From contig CAYHRT010000208.1 in assembly GCA_964359085.1 (NCBI GenBank), positions 1 through 7,047 on the forward strand: a DNA stretch of 7,047 bases. The letters are read 5' to 3'. This DNA is from GWA2-49-15 sp964359085 (GTDB lineage Bacteria; Bdellovibrionota; Bacteriovoracia; Bacteriovoracales; Bacteriovoracaceae). The translations under genes and the position numbers were made by a program. This document shows positions 1 through 4,965 of this stretch, in pieces. Under the pieces are notes generated by a model that made no database searches, had not been told where the DNA came from, and was given only the letters and a program-made list of their open reading frames with translations. How positions within the stretch are numbered: the first letter of the stretch is position 1; the number at the start of each line of letters is the position of its first letter.

Positions 1-493
1 GGCGATTCATTTTATCAGTATCAACCAAGGCCGGGATTGCAGTTCCACTCCAGGTATTTTTTTTATAAGAAGTATCACTAGATTTTTTGAACTTGATATC
101 GACACCAATAAGAGTATTAAAATCGGCTTGGGCCGCCATGAAGGCAAGCCTTAAGAGGGTTTCTTCCCGATCGGCGCAATCAGCGACTCTAACAGGTTCT
201 TCAGTACTCTTAATCAATCTATATTCTTTACTCTGCCCAATTAAATAAACAAAAACGTCCTTGGCCTTTTGCATGATTTGATTATAGGAATCAAGTTCAG
301 GTGCGACCTTGCCATTAAAACAAGGTATGCAAAAAACCCCATGGGTAAGTCCTTCTGGAATTTTTTTTAGAAAAGAAAAGCTATCTTCCGGCACAAGTTG
401 AGCGCATCTTTTGCACACAGGTTCTCGGCACATTCCACAATGAAGTGAAGCTTTTGCATTTTGACATGTTTTGCAGGCAGTAAAGATTTTCAT
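1..493 (-). CDS. FYVE/RING-like zinc-finger protein with YbjQ-like C-terminal domain (partial, 3' end beyond window)
   Basis: The frame is open from an ATG at 493 to the left window edge, giving 164 visible residues and no stop. The N-terminus holds eight cysteines in four CxxC pairs (C7/C10, C19/C22, C27/C30, C55/C58). The 2-8-2-4-2-24-2 spacing matches the cross-brace zinc fingers of the FYVE/RING type, and the stretch LHCGMCREPVCKRC resembles the FYVE core HHCRxCGxxxCxxC. Residues about 104-158, with AAQADFNTLIGVDIKF and then WSGTAIPAL, look like the end of a YbjQ/DUF74-type domain (ALGADAVVGIDI...SGTAV). There is no signal peptide, so it is probably cytoplasmic. The start is the first ATG after the palindrome, but no convincing Shine-Dalgarno precedes it and the frame stays open upstream, so the start is uncertain. 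The zinc-binding reading is strong; the family names are by eye and the role is unknown. Confidence 0.8.
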   Translation of the reverse strand, partial: MKIFTACKTCQNAKASLHCGMCREPVCKRCAQLVPEDSFSFLKKIPEGLTHGVFCIPCFNGKVAPELDSYNQIMQKAKDVFVYLIGQSKEYRLIKSTEEPVRVADCADREETLLRLAFMAAQADFNTLIGVDIKFKKSSDTSYKKNTWSGTAIPALVDTDKMNR

Positions 494-518
494 AGCGCAG
501 GGAATAACACAACTCTTG

Positions 519-600
519 TTAGGGTGCCAGGTCCTTTTCGTTAACCCTACGTGTCGTCTAGACGACACGTAGGGTTAACGAAAAGGACCTGGCACCCTAA
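519..600. repeat. 82-bp perfect palindrome, REP/BIME-like
   Basis: Two 41-base arms (519-559 and 560-600) are exact reverse complements with no spacer, centred on TCTAGA. Each arm also contains a smaller inverted repeat, TAGGGT at 520-525 against ACCCTA at 544-549 and its mirror. This is the look of two head-to-head REP-type units. It sits between two same-strand genes (ung and the zinc-finger gene) and overlaps the ung stop codon. RNA from either strand would fold into one very stable hairpin. No T-run follows on the minus strand, so it is not a canonical intrinsic terminator, though it could still stop transcription, shield mRNA ends or be an RNA processing site. No transposase is visible. 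Confidence 0.97.
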
Positions 601-1283
601 GCCGGAGCCGGTATCCAGTTGACTGGAGTAGCGGCATGCTCTTGCAGATACTGATTGGCGCGTTTGAAATGGTTACAGCCTAAGAAACCACGATAGGCAG
701 AGAGGGGCGAAGGATGGGGCGCTGTCAGCACCAGATGTTTTTTGCGATCGACATTCTGGGCCTTTTTTTGAGCATGCGACCCCCACAAAAAAAAGACCAG
801 ATTTTGGCGTGAAGAATTGAGAACTTCCACCACACGATCGGTAAATTGCTCCCAACCTTTGCCAGCATGTGACATGGCGTGATGTTGCTCTACCGTAAGA
901 GTTGTATTGAGCAACAGGACTCCCTGTCTGGCCCAGTCAATCAAACAACCGTGATTGGGCATAATCGTCTCAAACTCGCTGGCTATTTCTTTGTAAATAT
1001 TTACCAGTGAGGGAGGAAGAGGAACCCCAGGTAAAACTGAAAAGCATAGTCCGTGTGCCTGACCGGGACCGTGATAGGGATCTTGTCCGATAATCACAAC
1101 TTTAACTTGGTTAAAGGGGGTAAAGTTGAAGGCGTTAAAAATATCACGCCCATGGGGATGGATAATTTTTTTCTTTTGTAATTCAGAAGCTAAAAATGAT
1201 TTAAGTTCAAGCATATAGGGAGCGTTGAATTCACTCTCCAGATGCTCCTGCCAGCTTGCGTGCAATTTTCCTGCTCCTGTCAT
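597..1283 (-). CDS. ung: Uracil-DNA glycosylase, family 1
   Basis: This cytoplasmic base-excision repair enzyme removes uracil from DNA, leaving an abasic site. All family 1 motifs are present in the 228-residue product: the water-activating loop GQDPYH at 66-71 with catalytic Asp68, uracil-stacking Phe81, LLLNTTLTV with base-reading Asn126, WGSHAQKK at 167-174, and the HPSPLS leucine-intercalation loop at 190-195 with His190 and Leu194. The length is normal for the family and alignment with E. coli Ung is collinear from end to end, so the gene is intact. The ATG at 1283 lies 36 bp after the preceding gene on the same strand. A pyrimidine-rich stretch replaces a Shine-Dalgarno, which suggests weak or coupled translation. 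The TAG stop lies inside the terminal bases of the 82-bp palindrome. Confidence 0.98.
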   Translation of the reverse strand: MTGAGKLHASWQEHLESEFNAPYMLELKSFLASELQKKKIIHPHGRDIFNAFNFTPFNQVKVVIIGQDPYHGPGQAHGLCFSVLPGVPLPPSLVNIYKEIASEFETIMPNHGCLIDWARQGVLLLNTTLTVEQHHAMSHAGKGWEQFTDRVVEVLNSSRQNLVFFLWGSHAQKKAQNVDRKKHLVLTAPHPSPLSAYRGFLGCNHFKRANQYLQEHAATPVNWIPAPA

Positions 1284-1319
1284 ATAGGAAAGATAAACTG
1301 CACTTAATATTTAGGCCAG

Positions 1320-1727
1320 TTACTTTTTATAAATGACGGCTTCAAGCGTTGCAGGGTTCAATCGTCGGCCGTTGGCCTCAAGGAACTCAACATCACTCCA
1401 ACTCTTGTTACCGGGTAATCCATCTACGGCAGGTCTAATCATATTCCCGGATGCAGGTTTGAATTTAATACTATCGATATCTCGAATTTCATAGGCCTCA
1501 TCGGGGGCTACGACATATTTTAGCTTTGGAATGGCCACGGCCTTACCGCCGCCGGTAAATTCCCCATTGGCTACCAGGGCATGCCCGGTGCGTTCGAGAT
1601 TGGCCCATGAGATGGATTGGGCCTCAAGCACGGCAACCGCTCTTTTCCCCGCACCGGTGAATTCACCTGCGCGTGACTGTGAAAAACAAATCAAAAGAAG
1701 AAAGACCAACAAAATGATGTGTTTCAT
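1320..1727 (-). CDS. Small exported protein with two GEFTG(A/G)GK repeats
   Basis: A 135-residue protein of unknown function. The N-terminus is a clear Sec signal peptide: basic MKH, a hydrophobic core of about 12 residues, then QSRA with likely cleavage before Gly21. The Cys at 14 is not in a good lipobox. The mature part begins with GEFTGAGKRAVAV (21-33), which recurs as GEFTGGGKAVAI (55-66), a 34-residue repeat period. The rest (70-135) is mixed and ends in Lys-Lys. The start is firm: AAGGAG lies 7 bases before the ATG at 1727, and the ATG overlaps the upstream gene's stop as ATGA, pointing to translational coupling. It is probably a periplasmic or secreted protein made together with the regulator-like protein before it. 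I do not recognise the family. Confidence 0.78.
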   Translation of the reverse strand: MKHIILLVFLLLICFSQSRAGEFTGAGKRAVAVLEAQSISWANLERTGHALVANGEFTGGGKAVAIPKLKYVVAPDEAYEIRDIDSIKFKPASGNMIRPAVDGLPGNKSWSDVEFLEANGRRLNPATLEAVIYKK

Positions 1728-2494
1728 TGTAGTACTCCTTGCTCTCGTTTTTCACTTGCCCCAAGTACATCGGCCAATTGGACGGTAAAATATGGGATTG
1801 TGCCGTCACTTTCTGGAGCATTCATGATTTCATAAATTTTCTTGGCAGCTTCACGCTGGATATCTTTAACTTTCTTTATCGCTTCTTCATTCAACGATTC
1901 TGACAGTGTATAGAAAATATTTAATCCTCGATCAAGATTTTCAGGATGATAAAATTTAACAAGTTCGGGCAAATGTTCTTTGGCCACATTTAAATCCAGC
2001 GAGAAATTTTTTTCAACCGCATGATATTGCGCACCTTCTAACCGTACCAGATTATCCTTGCGTAATTTCTTTAAGCGCTCCACCCCTGGCTGACCAAATA
2101 AATCAAAAATTTCATCTTCACGCGCACCACTACGATTGGCGGTAAGCTTATAGACAAAATAGCTCACCCGATCGCGCAAAACTTCATTCAAATCAGGATC
2201 GAATTTATGAGGGGCGTCCACCTCAACATAGGTAGAAAATGATTCCCGAATTAGTTCTCCCATCGGGCCATCAAACATTTGCACCAGCTTTGAAAGCCGT
2301 TTTTCTTTAGAAATGGCACTGGCAATATTTAAAACTGTATGAGGTGATGGATCACCTTTGATTTCCAGAGATAAAATACGTCTTAGAGTTGTCGCACCAA
2401 CGTTTGACCGCATCGCCAATCCATTGATCGAAGTATTCGGATACTTCGTAAAATAGTCATTAATAACATCCCTCAACTGTGTAACTAAGGTCAT
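1724..2494 (-). CDS. TIGR02147/DUF4423-like protein, probable HTH regulator
   Basis: With the ATG at 2494 the product is 256 residues, soluble and mostly helical. The frame is open further up to an ATG at 2647, but 2494 is preferred because a strong AAGGGAAGGGG purine run lies just before it and the extra N-terminus looks non-coding. Residues about 20-72 read like a Cro/CI-type helix-turn-helix (SINGLAMRSNVGATTLRRIL, then a second helical pair). Residues 125-160 look like a winged-helix segment (EIFDLFGQPGVERLKKLRKDNLVRLEG, then Y). The C-terminal part (about 200-244) has a long helix followed by IPYFTVQLADVL, as in the TIGR02147/DUF4423 family known from Fibrobacter and Bdellovibrio. Family assignment is by pattern, not search. 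The ATGA overlap with the small exported protein suggests that the two act together. Confidence 0.72.
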   Translation of the reverse strand: MTLVTQLRDVINDYFTKYPNTSINGLAMRSNVGATTLRRILSLEIKGDPSPHTVLNIASAISKEKRLSKLVQMFDGPMGELIRESFSTYVEVDAPHKFDPDLNEVLRDRVSYFVYKLTANRSGAREDEIFDLFGQPGVERLKKLRKDNLVRLEGAQYHAVEKNFSLDLNVAKEHLPELVKFYHPENLDRGLNIFYTLSESLNEEAIKKVKDIQREAAKKIYEIMNAPESDGTIPYFTVQLADVLGASEKREQGVLQ

Positions 2495-2495
2495 A

Positions 2496-2506
2496 CCCCT
2501 TCCCTT
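2496..2506 (-). promoter_or_regulatory. Purine-rich ribosome binding site deciding the regulator start
   Basis: On the minus strand AAGGGAAGGGG ends one base before the ATG at 2494, with the AGGG part 8-12 bases upstream. No comparable site precedes the longer alternative start at 2647, so this run favours the 256-residue product. Confidence 0.65.
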
Positions 2507-2540
2507 AATAGGTTCCTTCCCTCCGCATCCTGCTCCGGGA

Positions 2541-2579
2541 GTGTCCTTAGGGACACACGTAGCTCGGCGCTCCTGCGCC
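2541..2579 (-). other. Two short GC-rich hairpins in the regulator gene leader
   Basis: GTGTCC/GGACAC (2541-2546 and 2551-2556, 4-base loop) and GGCGC/GCGCC (2566-2570 and 2575-2579, loop TCCT) lie 47-85 bases upstream of the regulator ATG. They would be in its 5' leader if transcription starts near 2620. They could modulate translation, but neither is followed by a U-run. Confidence 0.45.
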
Positions 2580-2627
2580 TCCTTTACATGGGCACACCTT
2601 ATCAAGGAATGGGTAGGTGGGAAAAAA

Positions 2628-2658
2628 ATTGTACCGTCAAAGGGCATAAACTCGCCAA
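2628..2658 (-). promoter_or_regulatory. Possible sigma-70-like promoter for the regulator/exported-protein pair
   Basis: Reading the minus strand, TTGGCG (2658-2653, 4 of 6 to the -35 consensus) is followed after 19 bases by TACAAT (2633-2628, 5 of 6 to the -10 consensus). The spacer is longer than ideal. The leader would be roughly 125 bases. This is the best-looking candidate in the 287-bp gap at 2495-2781, which otherwise holds only the hairpins listed and no convincing gene. Confidence 0.3.
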
Positions 2659-2761
2659 ATGTAATATTTTTTCAAATTCCAACACCACTTAAGGGTTACT
2701 CCGGTGGTATTTTGGCACTCCGTAATTTTTACTCTCATCTTTACAATCATTAAAGGTACTA

Positions 2762-2788
2762 CGCTTAGTGTGCCTAGCACACTAAGCG
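2762..2788 (-). terminator. Strong 12-bp hairpin overlapping the stop of the long DUF4360 gene
   Basis: CGCTTAGTGTGC (2762-2773) and GCACACTAAGCG (2777-2788) are perfect complements around a 3-base loop. The TAG stop of the minus-strand gene (2784-2782) sits inside the stem. The bases after the hairpin (TAGTACCTTT) are not a proper U-run, so this is either a weak terminator or a 3' stabilising structure. Confidence 0.5.
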
Positions 2789-3657
2789 CATCTCCTAAGT
2801 CTCGGATTCCACACTCCCGCCGGGCAATGAGGGCCGGGGCCACCAACAGATGGTCCCGGCCCTGGAAAGGGACGACTTGGGCCCGGAGTTATCGGGGGGG
2901 TAGGCCCTCCTCGCCCATTTCCGTTGCCGTTACCACCAACAGACGGTGCACCACCTGAACAAGCCCTTGTGCCAATTTGCAAACGCAAGGAACCGGCTAC
3001 GTCGGCACTATCTAGACTCAAGACTGCCAGAGAATTCGGGTTGGCAGGATTGATACGCGAAAAAATTACGTTTTTAATGACAAATTTAATTTCTCGATCA
3101 TGTCCGCGCGCACACTGACTGCGATCGGTTAAGATGGTTTTCTCTTGCGATAATTGCCATTCTTCATCAAAGGGATCATTGCTATTATTGCGCCATTTCT
3201 TTTCGCCAATAACCGCACGGCCAGCAGATCCGAAACCACGAGGTCCTGTCCACTCTAAAAAGAGAGTCCGCACCTGGGCCTCTGCCATTGGATCAAGCTG
3301 AACTGCGCCGCGAACATCAACATTGACTTTAATATTCTGTACCTGCTCTCCCTCTTTTAAATTGGCCTTGACCACAATATCACAAATCTTGTTATTAATG
3401 GTGTTATCAACTCTCCTCCCCCCAACTGTGGTGTTTTCCATGGGGGCCTGAACGGTGAATTGATCAAAAAGCACCGAGAGGGCCTGATTGTTTGGCGAGA
3501 GTACAACTTGATATGTTCCCTCGGGGCACCCCGTACCTGACAGTGATATATTTGTAAATTCGAATGGCAATTCGGCACTATAAAGGATGCTACCAAATAA
3601 CATCATTCCTACCAGCAAAAAATTTCTCTTCAGTTGTTTTCCATCATGCATTTTCAT
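2782..3657 (-). CDS. Secreted DUF4360-like protein with Gly/Pro-rich C-terminal tail
   Basis: A 291-residue protein with a Sec signal peptide (residues 1-28: MKMHDGKQLKRN, hydrophobic FLLVGMMLFGSIL, cleavage near YSA/EL). The body carries the DUF4360 signature: SGTGCPEGTYQVVLSPNNQA followed by LSVLFDQFTVQA at 40-71, and it aligns with the paralogue on the other strand. Four body cysteines (C44, C92, C182, C233) match the four in that paralogue and probably form two disulfides outside the cytoplasm. After residue 234 comes a low-complexity Gly/Asn then Gly/Pro tail, ending in a small knob, HCPAGVWNPRLRRCA (C278, C290), absent from the paralogue. The start is supported by AAAGGAG 7 bases before the ATG at 3657. 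DUF4360 has no known function; I infer an extracellular or cell-surface role. Its promoter should lie in the divergent region 3658-3945. Confidence 0.9.
   Translation of the reverse strand: MKMHDGKQLKRNFLLVGMMLFGSILYSAELPFEFTNISLSGTGCPEGTYQVVLSPNNQALSVLFDQFTVQAPMENTTVGGRRVDNTINNKICDIVVKANLKEGEQVQNIKVNVDVRGAVQLDPMAEAQVRTLFLEWTGPRGFGSAGRAVIGEKKWRNNSNDPFDEEWQLSQEKTILTDRSQCARGHDREIKFVIKNVIFSRINPANPNSLAVLSLDSADVAGSLRLQIGTRACSGGAPSVGGNGNGNGRGGPTPPITPGPSRPFPGPGPSVGGPGPHCPAGVWNPRLRRCA
2841..2947. repeat. Pair of short direct repeats in the Gly/Pro tail
   Basis: CACCAACAGA(T/C)GGT occurs at 2841-2854 and again at 2934-2947, 93 bp apart, coding for PSVGG in both places. The copies bracket the low-complexity part of the tail, which suggests that the tail grew by duplication or slippage. 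Confidence 0.6.
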
Positions 3658-3752
3658 TTTCCCACTCCTTTAAAAACCCTTCCCGACACAACACAACTAC
3701 ACCTCAGCGCAAAAAAGTGAAATATTTTTCCGCTCAGGCGATCCACAAAACA

Positions 3753-3764
3753 CTCCACGTGGTG
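3753..3764. promoter_or_regulatory. CTCCACGTGGTG dyad site, copy 1
   Basis: The CCACGTGG core is palindromic. With flanks, CACTCCAC/GTGGTGTG (3751-3766) is an inverted repeat with one mismatched pair. An identical 12-mer lies at 3806-3817. Location between divergent promoters suggests an operator, by inference only. Confidence 0.5.
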
Positions 3765-3805
3765 TGAGACTGTCTGTGTATCCTTATATGTTTTTTTTTC
3801 GACAT

Positions 3806-3817
3806 CTCCACGTGGTG
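3806..3817. promoter_or_regulatory. CTCCACGTGGTG dyad site, copy 2
   Basis: Identical in all 12 bases to the copy at 3753-3764, centre to centre 53 bp, close to five helical turns, so both would face the same side of the DNA. Flanking bases differ, so only the 12-mer is conserved. Confidence 0.5.
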
Positions 3818-3930
3818 CACTTTTCATTTCATACATGTTTGTTTTGCTTTCCTTTATTTTTTTTTCTTTCTATTCTGGCCCCATCGAAGAAAAGCAGATT
3901 TGGAATTGCGCTTTCTTTGCAACTCAAGAA

Positions 3931-3940
3931 AAGGGAGAAG
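3931..3940 (+). promoter_or_regulatory. Ribosome binding site deciding the start of the short DUF4360 gene
   Basis: AAGGGAGAAG, with GGAG 8 bases before the ATG at 3946. It supports that ATG over an in-frame ATG at 3835, which has only pyrimidine-rich sequence before it and whose extra 37 residues would bury the signal peptide. Confidence 0.75.
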
Positions 3941-3945
3941 TTGTT

Positions 3946-4563
3946 ATGAAGAAATTTTTATTGAAACTGGTTACTCTAGCTTTAATCTCTGCCCCTGTTA
4001 TGGCCGATGACATTCGTCTAGGCGTTCCAGGTTACGGCGGAACAGGTTGTCCGGCAGGCAGCGCTTCAGTGACTTTAAGTCCTGACCAAAAGGCACTCAC
4101 TTTAATATTTGATCAGTTCGCCGCCCAAGTTGATCGATACAAAAAACTTGATCGTAAATCATGTAACATTGCTATCCCCGTTCACGTTCCCCAAGGTTAC
4201 TCTATCAGCATTATCACGGCCGACTATCGTGGCTATGTGACCCTTCCCGTAGGTGCTCAGGCCCGTTTCTCAGCTGAGTACTTCTTTGCCGGACAGAGAG
4301 GGCCACGCGCTGAGAGAACTTTTGTCGGTTATCAAGATACAGATTATCTGATTACAAATAACCTTGGTATCGAAGCCTTGGTATGGTCTCCTTGCGGTGC
4401 TGATGTGAATCTTCGAGTTAACTCCGCTATGGCACTCAGAACGACTGGACAAGATGCCCTTGCCACAGTTGACACTGCAGACTTCAAAGCAGGGATTGTT
4501 TATAAAATTCAATGGAAACTTTGCGGACAACCATCACCTGACTTTGGCTACAGCGACTTTTAA
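3946..4563 (+). CDS. Secreted DUF4360-like protein, short form
   Basis: The product is 205 residues from the ATG at 3946. Residues 1-20 are a classic Sec signal peptide (MKK, hydrophobic core, APVMA cleaved before Asp21). The mature protein is nearly all DUF4360: GGTGCPAGSASVTLSPD at 31-47, LTLIFDQFAAQ at 51-61, then CNIAIPVHVPQGYSISI and YRGYVTLPVGA. Cysteines C35, C73, C150 and C193 correspond to the four in the divergent paralogue and are likely paired as disulfides after export. Unlike that neighbour, it stops soon after the domain and has no Gly/Pro tail. It is the only plus-strand gene in the window and is a single-gene unit closed by a strong terminator 30 bases after its stop. Function is unknown for the family; a periplasmic or secreted role is inferred from the leader. 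Confidence 0.92.
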   Translation: MKKFLLKLVTLALISAPVMADDIRLGVPGYGGTGCPAGSASVTLSPDQKALTLIFDQFAAQVDRYKKLDRKSCNIAIPVHVPQGYSISIITADYRGYVTLPVGAQARFSAEYFFAGQRGPRAERTFVGYQDTDYLITNNLGIEALVWSPCGADVNLRVNSAMALRTTGQDALATVDTADFKAGIVYKIQWKLCGQPSPDFGYSDF

Positions 4564-4592
4564 TAGAACCTGTCTTTCTTTAACTTAAAGTT

Positions 4593-4626
4593 GCAGGGCC
4601 GAGAGAAATCTCGGCCCTGCTTTTTT
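4593..4626 (+). terminator. Rho-independent terminator of the short DUF4360 gene
   Basis: GCAGGGCCGAGA, a GAAA tetraloop and TCTCGGCCCTGC make a perfect 12-bp stem (4593-4620), followed by six Ts (4621-4626). It closes the plus-strand gene. The converging minus-strand small gene has its stop at 4627-4625, inside the T-run; in that direction the hairpin is followed by AACTTTAAG, so termination of the minus transcript would be weaker. Confidence 0.95.
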
Positions 4627-4819
4627 AAGCTACATCTTCTTGTTCAAAAGGTACGTTAGGTAAATTAGGAATGAGACGAAATAGATCTTGTGCCAGCATT
4701 AAAAAAAACTTGGCCCTACTTAAATCACCATTTTTAATTTCATCGCGGGCGGCATCTTGAAGTACAATGGCCTGGTTTAAGGCCTCATCTTGTGTGGTAG
4801 CAACTTGAGTTATCTTCAT
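4625..4819 (-). CDS. Small helical protein of unknown function (64 aa)
   Basis: A 64-residue acidic soluble protein without a signal peptide. Residues about 10-50 (EALNQAIVLQDAARDEIKNG, then DLSRAKFFLMLAQDLFRLIP) have heptad-like hydrophobic spacing and should form two helices joined at NGD, similar to a single TPR-like hairpin. The C-terminus is proline-containing and acidic (EQEDVA). The case for a real gene is the strong AAGGAGG four bases before the ATG at 4819, a plausible promoter upstream, and a stop placed exactly at the shared terminator. It could be a small adaptor or regulatory protein, but nothing in the sequence says which. I do not recognise a family. Confidence 0.75.
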   Translation of the reverse strand: MKITQVATTQDEALNQAIVLQDAARDEIKNGDLSRAKFFLMLAQDLFRLIPNLPNVPFEQEDVA

Positions 4820-4871
4820 CGGACCTCCTTATCAGAAGTTAACCTCAAAACAAGTTTAAATGAAGTTAGGA

Positions 4872-4902
4872 TTTATAAGGGGCCACCTAGTAATTTTTTC
4901 AA
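4872..4902 (-). promoter_or_regulatory. Possible promoter of the 64-residue gene
   Basis: On the minus strand TTGAAA (4902-4897) and TATAAA (4877-4872, 5 of 6 to the -10 consensus) are separated by 19 bases, placing a start near 4865 and a leader of about 45 bases. The spacer is slightly long. The rest of the 146-bp gap (4820-4965) shows only weak imperfect inverted repeats. Confidence 0.35.
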
Positions 4903-4965
4903 AGGCCATAGAAAAGGCCGGTGACAAATTAGACACCACATCCATTATTCAAGCAGTTGGGCCGT

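Larger units (their letters stand above)
3658..3945. promoter_or_regulatory. Divergent regulatory region between two DUF4360 genes
   Basis: This 288-bp stretch has no gene. It separates the start codons of two outward-facing paralogues, so it must carry both promoters. It is rich in T-runs (nine Ts at 3791-3799, another long run near 3859-3869) and contains two identical 12-bp dyad sites, listed separately. A possible -10, TATATG, lies at 3785-3790 on the plus strand, but no good -35 goes with it, and no confident promoter was found on the minus strand. Confidence 0.6.

Noticed and set aside
1266..1283. TGAGK at the Ung N-terminus resembling the GEFTGAGK repeats of the preceding gene
   Set aside because: Only five residues are shared, the codons differ, and the surrounding residues do not match; coincidence is likely.
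1665..1727. Lipoprotein signal in the 135-residue exported protein
   Set aside because: The leader cysteine is preceded by LLI, not an L-x-(A/S/G) lipobox, and a standard SRA cleavage site follows six residues later.
2495..2647. N-terminal extension of the regulator-like protein to an ATG at 2647
   Set aside because: The extra 51 residues are Cys/Pro/Gly-rich without family character and pass through two GC-rich hairpins and a possible promoter; the strong purine-rich site favours the ATG at 2494.
2541..2958. Short overlapping open frames on both strands between 2541 and 2958
   Set aside because: They run through hairpins, low-complexity tail coding and the intergenic gap, with no ribosome sites and no protein-like composition.
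3835..3945. Longer start for the plus-strand DUF4360 gene at 3835
   Set aside because: It would place 37 unrelated residues ahead of a textbook signal peptide, and lacks a ribosome site; the ATG at 3946 has one.
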